64,000 bases of DNA from Actinernus sp. WN-2022 (lineage: Eukaryota > Cnidaria > Anthozoa > Actiniaria > Actinernidae). A program made the position numbers and the translations under genes. The notes below the pieces were generated by a model. The model was not told the DNA's origin. It searched no databases and saw nothing but the letters and a program-made list of their open reading frames with translations. Shown one piece after another: positions 1 to 11,151 of the stretch; position 1 is the stretch's first letter, and each line of letters opens with the position of its first letter. The stretch spans positions 149,145,745 to 149,209,744 of the forward strand of contig JAOWCC010001589.1 of the NCBI GenBank assembly GCA_030867875.1, given 5' to 3'.

Positions 1-677
1 ATAATTACTCGGCTGTCCAAATGGGGGCTAAGACCTCAAGTAAACACGATGTTGAAGTCGATTGATGGCGTTTCTTCCGAATACGATATAACAAAAAGTA
101 AAGAAAAAACAAGTCTCAGCAAACAAATGAAAGGAAGAAAAGGTACAGACACAAGAGGCATTGGTTCTTCCCCAGAAATGGGAAGCAGAGGCCATGCAAT
201 TGCCTTTGTTAGCCTCGATCAGTCGCTATCGTTTGTTTCGTCGCAGAGAAACGTGCTAGAACATGCATGATATTTGAATGTGACTTGAACAGTCCTATCA
301 TGAGTCCTCATATAGCGGGGGATTGTTTTTCTACGTACTACGTACCAAACCTGGAAAGGAAGATAAAGGCTGTGAATTTAAACAAGAAGAAGAATTGTAA
401 GGTTTTATTGTTGTTTTATATATTTAGTTATGCAGTTGAAAGTTGATATGTATGATCGAGGCACGACAATTTCTTCTCACAAACTGACAAAGCTTGTGTA
501 TAAGAACTTATAAAGGATCTTATAAATATATCGGTAAAGTTATGAATGAAGTACACTTCTAATAAATTCAGCGTTGAATGTCTCAGAACCGTCATCAAGT
601 CTTGCAACCCCAAACTTTCCGTTATCTTAAAACATATTTACTTGTTTTTTCGTTAATCTTATATAATAATACGCTAA
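1..677. other. Non-coding stretch
   Basis: No convincing coding signal is visible. The small open frames here have no recognisable domain and look like chance. The DNA is AT-rich and ends at the GT microsatellite that precedes the Harbinger element. Confidence 0.5.
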
Positions 678-721
678 GTGTGTGTGTGTGTGTGTGTGTG
701 TCAGTCAGTGTGTGTGTGTGT
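678..721. repeat. (GT)n microsatellite
   Basis: A run of alternating GT, interrupted once by tcagtcag at about 701-708. It gives rise to a spurious Val/Cys-rich open frame on the plus strand. Confidence 0.9.
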
Positions 722-759
722 AACGCTCTTTCCCAGGGTCCCTCAATCGATTTCCTAAT

Positions 760-779
760 AGGGACCTTTAGCACCGACG
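760..779 (+). repeat. Left terminal inverted repeat of Harbinger-1
   Basis: The 20 bases are identical to the reverse complement of 3933-3952. Weaker GACGACGGCGACG similarity continues inward. The base triplet before it is AAT. Confidence 0.88.
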
Positions 780-951
780 GTTTTCGAGACGACGGCGACG
801 TCAGTGATCGAAAGAGACTGGGCCGACGTTGGCGTTTTTCCCGCCGAAAATTAAACTTTAGCCGCGCGTTTTTGACGACGGCGACTTCTTTGACTTCAGG
901 GTCTTTTGCAAATAGAATATTCGACGGTACTGTTCAGAACTCTACTGAAAA

Positions 952-2265
952 ATGAATACATTTAAGAGCATTCGAGAACTACTCTTACTTAGCTACGTAG
1001 ATAACACTGTTTCTGACGAAGAATTTGTTCTTCTTTATGGCGCATATCAGTCTAAAAATCCTGATTTTAATTATCAATGCTAATGACCCATTTAATATTG
1101 ACGGCATCGATCCAGCAGACTGTAAAGCAGAGTTCCGTGTGGAAAAGGCCGATCTTCCTCGCCTTCTAGAAGCCCTACAGCTACCACCAACGTTCAAATG
1201 CCAGCAGAGGAGTGTGTGCGACAGCATGGAAGGACTGTGCATGCTTCTAAAACGATTGGCGTACCCATGCAGATATGTAGATATGATGCCAAGGTTTGGG
1301 CGTCCAGTCTCTGTTTTAAGCCTGATGACAAACCACACTTTGGATTACATTTACGAAACCCATGGCCACCTGATAACAGAATGGAACCAAGATATCCTGA
1401 ATCCTCATGCTCTCCAAAGCTATGCCGACTCTATCTCGAGGAAAGGTTCGCCTCTAGACAACTGTTTTAGTTTCATAGATGGGACCGTGCGACCGATCTC
1501 CCGACCAGGATCTGATCAAAGAATTGTTTACAATGGGCATAAAAGAGTTCACGCCCTGAAGTTCCAGTCGTTGGCTTTGCCAAATAGGCTCATTGCCAAT
1601 GTCTTTGGCCCAGTAGGTAAGTAAAAACCTGAAAAGTTTCTTTAGCTGGTAATTACGCATAACGAACGATTAGTCCAATCTGTTTAAGATTAAAACATAA
1701 AGAAGTAAGATATTTTTGTTGAAAAGAATAGCCGGGCTAAAACTAAAAATAATTACTTTCTACTTTTTGAAGTCATTATTTAAAAAATACGGTCTATTTT
1801 ATGAGGGTGAATGTACACTCGATAGTAGATAAACTGATAAATTCGTGGACCTCAAGAAAACAGATAAATCAAGGCCTAGTATTAGTAACGATATCTTATT
1901 TTGGTAGCTGCAGTGAAATGGCTTCCAAAATGGGCAATGTGCAAAAAAGCTACAGAAGGATAAACGAATGCGGGAATATATATATATAGTGGCTAGTAAA
2001 ACAATTAGCTGGAATGAACACGATGCAGGAATGTTGGCTGACTCAGGGCTTCTAAATGACCTTCAGCGACTAGCATTTTCCCCTACAGGCCAGCCCATGT
2101 GTACCTATGGCGATCCGGCGTACCCTCTCAGGATTCATCTGCAGGCTCCATTTCGCCAAGGCCTGATTACACCACAGATGGAGGCCTTTAATGCTGCAAT
2201 GAGTGCCGTTAGAATCTCAGTGGAATGGCTATTTGGGGATATTATCACCTCCTTCAAAAAACACT
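952..2265 (+). pseudogene. Harbinger DDE transposase (HARBI1-like), broken
   Basis: The reading frame starts at ATG 952 (MNTFKS...). At about 1080 it must change frame to continue into DPADCKAEF, which matches the intact copy at 60994-62073 (NAECNAEF). The block to 1618 includes CSF/FIDGTVRP, holding the first catalytic Asp, and ends GPV beside a GTAAGT donor. A second block from about 2007 carries the HDAGML region, YGDPAYPL (second Asp) and SVEWLFGDI (Glu). It stops at about 2265, roughly 60 residues short of the intact relative. The intervening ~390 bp behaves like an intron or insertion, although the phases I tried do not join cleanly. The frameshift and C-terminal truncation indicate a dead gene. 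Confidence 0.85.
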
Positions 2266-2296
2266 GAATAACGTGAGTTAGAGTTTTTGTTCCGGC

Positions 2297-3068
2297 TTAC
2301 TTCTCAAGGAGTTTATTTACAACGGATAAAAAGGCCGTGTTAATTTTCTGCTGTTGTTGTTGCTGCTCGAGCATCGATTTCATCATATTCTGCTGGTGCT
2401 CTTGCTCTTGCTTTCTTATGTCCAACTCCGCTTGCCGTAGCTCACGGTCAGCGCTGGCCTTTTCAGTTAGGAAATCAATCAAAGGCTGGGTACACCTCTT
2501 CTTGCCGGTTGATTTACGTGGCTCGGCATCTTCACTGCTATCACCTGACAGTTTTCTTTTCTTGGTTTGCCTCATTCTCTCCATTGCTTTCTTTCTGATA
2601 TCTTCAGCTGTTTCCCTATCTTTTTTCTGTTGGCTTGAGGTAGCCTCTTTTATAGCGGCAAAGCTCTCTTCTTTCTCTATCAACTCTTCGATCAAAACCT
2701 CCTTTTCTGACATATCGTCAACTTCAATCCCGCTAGCCAATTGTTCTTCCCTAATTTTCGCCTTGAATTTACGCCTGAGTAGCACCCAGCGCTCTCTCAC
2801 TCCCCTCTTATCTTTGATGCGAAATTGCGGTGTATTTATTTTATTGAGCTTTTCCGTGATCCCGTCCCAAGTGTCCTTTCTTATGTGTAAATATGTCGCT
2901 TATCAGCATTTCCCGCAGCATGAACACATCATGCTGTTCAGACCACTCCATTGCCCTGTGAAGCAAAAAGTAAAAACAAAAATGAGTTGAAAATAAATAA
3001 ATAAATATATACCTGATTAGTGATGGCATGGGCTTTAACTTTCGATCTTGTGCGAAATTACTTGTCAT
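2297..3068 (-). pseudogene. Harbinger Myb/SANT-like DNA-binding protein, frameshifted
   Basis: This gene reads leftward. A possible first exon from ATG 3068 ends at a CAG|GTATAT donor near 3012. After a short intron with a TTCACAG acceptor near 2957 it continues MEWSEQHDVFML..., the start of a Myb/SANT-like (MADF-like) helix. The frame must shift by one base near 2878 (HKK to DTWDGITEKL) before reaching RERWVLLRRKFKAKI. The C-terminal part (to 2297) is a charged, Gln-rich coiled coil ending VVNKLLEK. The Harbinger family uses this second protein to help the transposase bind DNA and enter the nucleus. It converges on the transposase, tail to tail. Confidence 0.78.
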
Positions 3069-3932
3069 ACTCGTCTTAAGTTAACAGAATGTTTTATCCG
3101 AATCAACTCATTTTTTATTCCATGCGTAAAAGTTACTACTTGAATGAAATGACACTATTTATAAGACTAGTTAGCTTTAGTTTCATTTATTTTGTTTGCA
3201 AAGGGTTAGGAATTCCACTGACGAGGCTTTCAGCCACAATTCCGAACTATAAGTTATTTTTACTGACTGAATTCATCGAAGAGAGCTTTCCATCTAGCTG
3301 AAAACAATAACTGTTAAAAAAGCCCAACAAATCCTGAAGACTATAGAATACATTTTGTAAAGCCTATGTTATGAAGCTTAACTTACATATGTAGTAAATC
3401 CTGCATGTAATAAGTTATTAAATTGAGAGTTTGAACGGTTTATAGTGTCGAAGCATGAATGGAATTCTAGCCGGGCTTATAGCTGCTGCAAAGATATTAG
3501 ATATAAGAACTGACCTTCATCTGGCTATCATAAAACTACAGTGATTCATGTTATTGTACTAAAAATGAATGAGTGCTTTCTTACTTGGCGGTTTTTCCTT
3601 CACTTGCGCTTGCAGTTGCAGCCATTATTTTTCGAGCTTCACTTTCAGCACAGCTGGAAATTAAAACAAACAATTTAAACATTTCTTTGTATGTCAACCC
3701 AATTAAAATCGATATCTATGTTATTCAGATCCTACATGAACTTTTGGTATGTTCTTATGTTATTCTTTATCAGTTTGAATATGTAAAAAGAGGAAAATGA
3801 ACTCACGTTTTCTCGACAACGCCAAACTCCCTTCTCTCACGTCCGCTCCGAGCTACGACGGCTGCCCGCCAAAATCTGAGACGTCTACCGGAAGTAAATC
3901 TGACTTCCGGCCACCGTCGCCGTCGCAAAAAA

Positions 3933-3952
3933 CGTCGGTGCTAAAGGTCCCT
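3933..3952 (-). repeat. Right terminal inverted repeat of Harbinger-1
   Basis: Exact reverse complement of the left terminus, followed by AAT at 3953-3955. The adjoining inner sequence (3910-3932) is GTCGCCGTCGC-rich and pairs imperfectly with the left end. Confidence 0.88.
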
Positions 3953-3955
3953 AAT

Positions 3956-5190
3956 ATGGAGGATGCGCGCTCGCGTCCGAAAATGGCGCCAAAAAGTGAC
4001 GGCCACAGGTATTCCAACGAAGACAACGAATCATGCAAAAAGTTGCTTTCTGTCTTGATCTTGGTTGCATTTGAGGAAAGAATGTTAAAAAGAAATGAGT
4101 TTTCTCAAGTTCTACATTTACTTGGGCGAGCGAGCCATCGAGCTTACGGCAAACATAATTAACTACAACATACATTTAGAGTATTATACCATATTACTAA
4201 CAATATTATAGATTAGAGAACAAGAAATTCATTGTTTTTAAATATGAATGCTTGGTAACTCAATATAATAGACTTATACATCACTTTACATGAAAACATG
4301 AGTACTAATAAAGTAGTTAGCTGATTGAAAATTTTACTTTGTCATCTTTTAATCAATGGGTAACATGTACAATGCAACTATAATATAGAAAATAAAAAGA
4401 AATGAGTATATTTTAAACATGAGTACCAAGTATTTTCAAAAACATTAATTTCAAGAAGCACTTATCTGGAAAATGTGACTCTTGAAAATGAATATATTCT
4501 TAAAACTCTCAGAAGATTTAAATTTGGGCCATGATTCGTGTGCCTCAGTTACTTGTTAGTGTAATGTACTTTCTAACACATTTAACTTTATATTTATATT
4601 TCACTGGTGTATGGTAGCCAATAACACAGCAGTGCAACTGGTTTTCGTGTATCGAAAGTTTCATCCAGTGTAGCTGCCATGTGATCATGCACAGCTTCTT
4701 TTATTTTTTTCTATTTTCGAAATTTGTTTTTTTCATTTGAAGTACAGCTGCAGGAACAAAATCAAAACTGAAACAAGTATTTCCATTCACCACATATATG
4801 CATTATAACAACCTCCTTGTTTTCTCTCTCCTGACTCGACTCTTTCTTCTCCCCCGAGTTGGACACTCGAGTTTTCCATTGTCTGCCTTTCCACTTCCTG
4901 TAGCTCTAGAATGCTTTAACTGGGGCATGTAATAACTTCTCCTTACTTGCCATTGCCCTCACTGGCACTTTCGTACTTGCATCCCTATCACATTCGTCTT
5001 TAAACGTAGAACAGACAGGCAGTTCTGTGTTGGAAAATATCAATTTAAGGTAAACATTAGCCTTAGCAGTGAAATAATAAGGACGATCGTAAATGTGTAC
5101 ATGTATATAAAATGCAACTCGATCAACTCGAAAATTCAATGATACGAAAGCAATGAAAACGTACTTTTTCCACAGGTAGAGTAATATTTA
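3956..5190. other. AT-rich stretch without recognisable genes
   Basis: Only short frames occur, none with a recognisable domain. I see no clear tandem repeat either. This is sequence between the Harbinger element and the LINE fragment. Confidence 0.45.
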
Positions 5191-5193
5191 TCG

Positions 5194-5215
5194 CCGCTAT
5201 TATTTGTAATAGCGG
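5194..5215. repeat. Short perfect hairpin
   Basis: CCGCTATTA, loop TTTG, then TAATAGCGG form a perfect 9-bp stem. It lies about 85 bp left of the point where the LINE reverse-transcriptase similarity stops. It could be an insertion scar or a chance palindrome. Confidence 0.5.
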
Positions 5216-5289
5216 TGCCACAACCAGAACAAAACATAGCTCACAAGCAACAAAATGGCGCACGAAACAGACTGTGTGAGACTGGGAAG

Positions 5290-5935
5290 GGTGGGTGTGA
5301 TAAACCACTGGCATAGACCGCTGTCATCAGCGGTAAACAAAATGGGAAATTTATGGATATCATTGATATAAAGGAGGAACAGCAAAGGTCCTAGCAAAGA
5401 GTTATGTGGGACGCCACAGAGAGTTTCTTCTTGTTCAGATATATGATCGTTGCCTAAAGTGGTTTGTTTACTATTAATTAGGTATGAACTGAACCAGTCA
5501 TGAACAATGCCTCTGATACCATAATTATAGAGTTTACTTAAAAGGATATTGTGATTAACTGTGTCAAAAGCTTTTTTGAGTCTATCAATATTCCACAAGT
5601 ATATTTGCCTTGATCCATATTATTCTGAATACTAATAATAATATCAAGGTTTGCATGTTCAGTGCTGTGTTTCTCACGGAAACCATACTGGGAACTGAAA
5701 AGTATATTGTATTTACTGATTAATTTGGTGAGTCTGGTGAACATTATTTTTTCCAGGATTCTGTTATAAACAGATAGTAGGGAGATAATTTTCCATTTCA
5801 GTAGCGTCATCAGACTTGAATACTGGAATTATTTTTGCAAGTGTTAGTTTGTTTGGATATACACCAGTTGATATTGAGCGATTAAAAATATTTGCTAATA
5901 TCATTAGGAATAAATAATAGGGTCAAAGCAAAATG
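5290..5935 (-). pseudogene. Non-LTR retrotransposon (CR1/jockey-like) reverse transcriptase fragment
   Basis: Reading leftward, the order of motifs follows the RT domain. First comes LAKIIPVFKSDDATE with a damaged LPTICL/ISLLSVYNRILEK block near 5810. Then come SSQYGFREKHSTEHA, KKAFDTVNHNILL, WFSSYL, CGVP-x-SLLGPLLFLLYIND and a degenerate active-site box around TADDS near 5305. At least two frame changes are needed (near 5805 and 5585). The fragment has lost the endonuclease and everything after the ADD box. It looks like an old truncated insertion. Confidence 0.82.
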
Positions 5936-6140
5936 CATTAGGAAGGTGCGTGAAGAAAATCTCGAAATGTTTTTTTCTGTAGCAGGAATTACATTAGCTA
6001 ATTTATGGCCAATTGTGGCAAAGTGTTTATTCGATGTGTTACTAATACCACTAGCGTCATTGGTTAACTTGTTATTTGTTCCAGTTTTAAGGCATTTTAT
6101 TTTATTTTGTTTACTCTTTCCCCTGTTGCAAATCCTGGGC

Positions 6141-6306
6141 AGGATCTAGAGGATCCTAGTCAGGATCCTACATAAGATCCTAGAGGATCCTATTCAGGAT
6201 CCTACATAGGATCCTGTACAAGATCTTAAATAGGATCCTATTCGGGATCTTGAAGGATCCTCTTAGGATCCTGTGTAGAATCCTAAACTTTTCCTGTAGG
6301 ATCCTG
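6141..6306. repeat. GGATCC-palindrome minisatellite
   Basis: Nine exact GGATCC sites, plus diverged GGATCT, AAGATCC and GAATCC copies, occur in about 165 bp. The units read roughly AGGATCCTA plus 3-9 variable bases. The hexamer is self-complementary, so the array reads the same on both strands. It also produces a minus-strand frame rich in RILxRILxRIL that is not a protein. Confidence 0.85.
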
Positions 6307-7661
6307 ACACCCAAATCGTATACCATAGTTGTCATAAACATGAAAATAACAGTAATTGTGTTATAGTTTAATGGAAACATGCATGTAAGTGAGATACATG
6401 TATCATTACAATCGCCAGACAGTAAAATACTCCTATTGCCATACATAAGTTAACTATTCATTTACAAACTGTACATGTACATGTACATGTAGTTCGAGTT
6501 ACATGTATCTACAATACACATGTGTAGTCCAATCCAAAAATGTCATTCTACTACTCTAAGAATCTTGATGGTCTGACTATTTACTAAATTAATGTCACCT
6601 AAATTAGAGGGTGAGACCTCATCTCTAAAAAGCTTACATTTTATTGGACTTCCTTTGGGCCACACTATAAAGAAGTTATGGCTTTGTGGATCAAAATTAC
6701 AGAGTTGAGACTTAATATGTAACAAAAACTGCATCTCATGGAAAATGTAGGAATGTCATCACCTTAACTGCATGGACGTAAGTGACTTTTGGGAGGAAAT
6801 TTGAGCTTTTGAATCTGACTAGGTAGATTCTTAAAACATGCTCAAATTGCTGTCAAAAATAAATTAAAACTGATTTATAATATCTGCATCAGTACAGACT
6901 TCTAATGGATTTATGTGAAGAATAATATTTATACTAAACGTTAGAGTTTAAAGGGGTTGTGTCATGGTGGTCATGAGAGGCATTTGTAATTATCTCCATA
7001 ACAATCTCCTGACAGGTTTGTAGCATGAAAGGATTAAGTTGAAGCAAGAATTTCAAAGGAAAAAAAAAAAGACTTAAAACATGAACATTTTTTTTGGTTA
7101 AAAATATTAGATTTTGGAGAAAATCAAAAAACCACCGAATGTACTTGGAATGCATACAGTTATTTTCAGCGATTTGGAGATGAACTGAGGAACCTTGCAC
7201 ATAGATGTGCGTGGAGTGGTTAAAATGAAAGCAAAAATGACAAACAAATTGTATGTAAATATAATGACTATATACAGGTGAAACACCTTAACATAGCCCC
7301 TTTAAAACTCAGCTTAGGTTTAGGCAAAAAGTAACAGAGTTAATAATGAATGTTCCATGCCATTCTAACTTTTAGTTTATTACATATAGCTATAGGTTTT
7401 ACAAACTGTACAGTTTTAATAACAAATGATTCTCATCTTCACTCACTACTTGGCAGTCAACTTTTCCCTCATTAGCATTCAACGCATTGTCAACTAAAAT
7501 CAGTTTGTACCATTTACAATTATTCCGATAAAAACTGTGTGATTTGCGTTGCAAAAACAAAACCATAACAAAAACAGCATTTCTGGAAGACATGTTTTTA
7601 ATATACGCAAAAACTAATACATTTCTTAGGATTAATATGCGAGGTTAAATAAACCAAAGTC
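6307..7661. other. No gene recognised
   Basis: AT-rich DNA with a short (GTACAT)n tract at 6471-6490 and a poly-A tract at 7060-7070. Small frames on the minus strand have no recognisable domain. Confidence 0.45.
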
Positions 7662-7889
7662 CTCAGATCTAGCGGACAATACTAAACCCCCGATTCCGCA
7701 CTGCGAAATAGAAGTTTTCTCAAAATACCCTACAAATGACCAAATCTAGCGGACAATACTAAACCCTGATTCCGCACTGCGGAATATAAGTTTTCTCAAA
7801 ATACCCTACAAATGACCAAATCTAGCGGACAAACTAAACCCTGATTCCACACTGCGGAATAAAAGTTCTCAAAATACCCTACAAATGAC
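7662..7889 (+). repeat. Three ~77-bp tandem repeats
   Basis: Three copies begin near 7662, 7740 and 7817. Each contains TCTAGCGGACAA, CTGATTCCGCACTGCGGAAT and CTCAAAATACCCTACAAATG. Copies two and three differ by small deletions. Copy one reads CCCCCGATTCCGC where the others read CCTGATTC. Each unit contains the inner palindrome TTCCGCAnTGCGGAA. Reverse-complement copies of the same unit lie at about 10030-10190. Confidence 0.85.
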
Positions 7890-10029
7890 CAAACCTAGCA
7901 AAATATCGTCCCAAAAAAAGAAAAAAATTGATAGACAAATCTGGTGGACATCGATGCAAGGCTCGTTGAAAAAAGGCTCATTTGCCTACAAAACCGGTGT
8001 AGACAGGCATAGCTCCAAGGCCCTGCTTCAAATTTCAAAACCGTTGCAGTTGGTTGTAATTAGACTAATTATTAAAACCAATCAGCTATGTTTTAGCTCT
8101 ACCAAGGCCCTGAACCTCAAATACCAGTTACTTTTTAAGCTTACTAGCAGCTCTTTCTTTGGCAATTTAGTTTTGTTTAGCATGCAGTGCAAACGAGAAC
8201 TGAGACTCGATTCACAGACGATTGGCGAAAGTGTACCCGAAATCTGGCCAAGCCGATCTATAAATTTGTGAGAATAACACTTAAAATTAGGATATATTTC
8301 TTGGACATTGTCTACCAGTTCAATCTACTCAGCTTTTCTTCAGTCTTTTGGCTATATCAAACGCACGGGACTGTTTGCTCACACTCAGATGCGTCGTTCT
8401 GATCAGTTGGATTGGATGTATAGGTTTCGATGTATATTGTCCCGTTATTGTTCAAATGAAATTTATCGGCTGTTTTAGTACGTTTGTGTCTGCTTGGGTT
8501 CGGCTCACGGCTACTGATTTAACAACTAATCGCATTTCTCACTCTCAGTAGTCTTGGTGTTACATGCCTTGGTCTACACAGAATTGTTCGAAGTAGAAAC
8601 ATCTGAAGGTTTCAGGCGATGGGCTGATACAATCCTCTTGATGTGACGTGGCATAAGATATATTTTAAGAATTAAGATATTCTCAACTGGTACATCACGC
8701 AGTCGGCATTGTCCATTGATCGGCAGTCACGCTGAGACAATAAAAGCATCAGTTCCCGGACAACTTCTCCATGTTCTTGTTCTTTGGCTATCCCATAACT
8801 ATTGGTTTCGATTGCCAGGATGAAACCACCAGGATAGTCGAGATATAGGTTTCTTACTTCAATGTAATTTGAACGGTTCATTTGAACTCAAAGCTTGCCG
8901 ATGACGCTAGCGGTTGGATAATACCTACATGTGAAAACACCATACAATGAAATTGAATATCCCGGTGCTTGTGAAGTCTCAGCTTTTAACCAATCGGATC
9001 AAGGACTAGTGTTATTTCAGGCGCGCAAAATTTGAATACTGCCAAAAATCGAATATTAAATAAGCGTCACTTCAATTTTAGTTACATGTCGCCATGTTCT
9101 TTTATATACGCACACGAGCCTTGTTGTTCATCTAAATCTTCAGGATCGCACGCATATTGAAGGTAGGTATTCTTATGAGAGTGATTAACATAACATTTAT
9201 ATATTATTCAGGTTGCAAATTACATCCAAGAAAGCATGTATAATTTAGACCAAGATTACTTTCACTTCACTGACATTGTGGCGTCTGTCAGTTGCTTTTC
9301 ATTCAGTTGTGTGTATCTCAAAAAGCAAAGCAAAATCAAAGTCACGACGTATTCTGATGACAAATTTTGTAAGATCAATACGGACGCTATGGTTATGAAA
9401 AAAACAGACAATTGAGGTAATCGAGATATGAGACGACTTCAAAATGTATTCTGTGTTCTCATGCAATGCAGAAGTTGCCGCATTCCTTGTAAACGGCGAA
9501 TCAACTCGTCAGCGAAATGACCGGATTCCTTGTAAACCGCAATTTACGGACTGGGAGTTTGTCTGTGAAAAAATTGTAGTGATGTGTTAACGAAATCCTT
9601 CGCTTTGAATCATAAGTTAAAAATTATATTAGCTTAAAGACTCAAACTCGAAAGGTTGTGCTACCGGCTGTGATAATTTTCATACTTTATTCGTATCGCT
9701 AGAAATATATATCTGACTTAGTTTACTCAGACTTTTGTGTTAGTTGACACGTATCTACCGTTCATCGTCATATCCTCTCACCCTTAAATGCCTAACATTT
9801 AAAATGTATAAAGGTATCCAATAAATTATCTTTACAGAAAGTTGTCGCAGCAGAGGCTGATATGTGAAAAGTTAGTACGCAGAATGTTTCTTCGTTACCG
9901 AAAGGAACCTGTTGACAACAAATGATTATAAGTAACTCGCTTAAGTATTTACTCCTCCCGCAATACATCATCTATCTGTTCCCGTTTAATATTTATACGA
10001 TATCGGGACCGATTGAATGTTGGATGTTT
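7890..10029. other. Interior between inverted repeat blocks
   Basis: This 2.1-kb interval lies between tandem repeats and their inverted copies. A minus-strand frame at 8672-8881 is open for 69 codons without recognisable similarity. I cannot identify a transposase. If the flanking repeats are termini, this is the body of a non-autonomous foldback-like element. Confidence 0.4.
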
Positions 10030-10190
10030 CCAGCGATATTTTGAGAAAGCAGTGCGGAATCGGGGTTTACTTGTTCGCCAGATTTGATCATTTTTGGGAT
10101 ATTTTCAGGATGCTTGTATTCCACAGTGCGGAATCGGCGATCATTTTTGTCCGCCAGATTTGGTCATCTGTGCAATATTTTGATGGAACG
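10030..10190 (-). repeat. Inverted, diverged copies of the 7662-7889 repeat
   Basis: Two copies read on the minus strand. The pieces GATATTTTGAGAAA, CAGTGCGGAATC, GTTTACTTGTTCGCCAGATTT, then TATTCCACAGTGCGGAATC and TTGTCCGCCAGATTTGGTCA mirror the unit at 7662-7889. They are more diverged than the left block. Confidence 0.75.
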
Positions 10191-10910
10191 TGCGTCTGGT
10201 GTACTAGATGACGGGAGAATGTACAACTTGGAGTGTCTGTATAACTGTCAAGGAAATGCAGTAAACGCAGAAAGGGGAATTTAGAAAAAATAGTCGGCAA
10301 CAGTGTACCGTGGTTGTACGCACATTACAACACGATGATGCTTTTCAGAATTACTTTACAAAATTGTAATTGCAGAAGGAAAGACTTAAATTAATGTAGA
10401 CAGTCTTAACTAACACTTTATCCGTGCATCCACGTACTGACATGATCTGTTGAATTAAGAGGGAACTTACCATCAGTCAAATCACCTGACAAAACTGTTT
10501 GACTAAACCTTTCATTCTTGTTCACTTAAAAAAGCATCGAGCAAGGTCGGTTCACCATACCAAAGATCTACTGCAATCGTCACTATACCGGGTAATAGGC
10601 TAGGACAATTAAGTCATCAATCACGTGTATGGTGGCCGAGGGCTGCCATGCTAAAATTATATATTAGCTCTATTTTATATTTATCGAAGAAGATTTTAAT
10701 TTTAGAATTGAAATAATATTTATTTAAAATAAAACACAATTACAACTGAAAAACGATAAAAAGAAACATTTAAACGAAATTTAAATTAAAACGAAAGTAA
10801 AAAAATCAAGGACTGCCACATGCTATTTTTGCCAATAAAAAAAATTCAAAGTCCCATGGCCGAGGACTGCCACATGGCCGAGAGCTGCTTGGGGCCGGGG
10901 ATGCAAACAT
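10191..10910. other. No gene recognised
   Basis: AT-rich sequence. The phrase GGCCGAGGRCTGCCA occurs near 10632 and again near 10860 with a partial copy at 10808, so a short dispersed repeat is present just before the integrase-like remnant. Confidence 0.4.
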
Positions 10911-10914
10911 CCCA

Positions 10915-11151
10915 TCGTATCAAGCGTGGAGGGAAGATTTAAACCTAAACGTCGTTAGACAGAGTTTGAAACGGGAGGAGGCACTTGATTTCTTGAAGAG
11001 TGTTTTCCCACAGTATTCATGGAGTATCCGTACGCTAGATAGACGCTTGCGATATTTCGATATATATTACAATGATGGAAGTGTTTCGGTCGAAGAGGTC
11101 AAGGATGCAGTGACGAAGGAATTGAGCTGTGGCGAAAGCAAAACCTGTTAA
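10915..11151 (+). pseudogene. N-terminal remnant of an integrase-core-like protein
   Basis: A frame open from before 10966 reads WREDLNLNVV, then LKREEALDFLKSVFPQYSW, SIRTLDRRLRYFDIYY and VEEVKDAVTKEL before stopping at 11151. The helix-turn-helix look and the RTLDRRLRYF phrase resemble, from memory, the N-terminus of cnidarian transposon proteins that carry a DDE integrase core. The core itself is absent here. If correct, this is a truncated mobile-element gene. Confidence 0.42.

Larger units (their letters stand above)
760..3952. mobile_element. Harbinger-type DNA transposon (decayed), 3,193 bp
   Basis: The element is bounded by terminal inverted repeats that begin AGGGACCTTTAGCACCGACG at 760 and end with the exact reverse complement at 3952. 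The repeats continue imperfectly for about 20 more bases as GACG-rich sequence. AAT flanks both ends (757-759 and 3953-3955), giving a 3-bp target duplication. Inside are a rightward DDE transposase (952-2265) and a leftward Myb-like gene (2297-3068), the two-gene content known for PIF/Harbinger. Both genes are broken, so the copy is non-autonomous. The element at 58387-62313 is a relative in the opposite orientation. Confidence 0.88.

Noticed and set aside
734..746. A further Harbinger end (GGGTCCCTCAAT) just left of Harbinger-1
   Set aside because: The sequence further left is microsatellite and shows none of the GTCGCCGTCGC terminal text.
578..955. 125-codon open frame on the plus strand
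   Set aside because: It is made of the GT microsatellite and the Harbinger terminal repeat, so the frame is compositional.
6180..6446. Minus-strand frame with RILxRIL repeats
   Set aside because: It arises from the GGATCC minisatellite; the palindrome forces the same residues on both strands.
7662..7889. Regular repeats resembling a CRISPR array
   Set aside because: The copies are contiguous without unique spacers, the unit is ~77 bp, and the genome is eukaryotic.
8672..8881. Possible small gene on the minus strand
   Set aside because: 69 codons without recognisable domain, splice context or homologous copy in the window.
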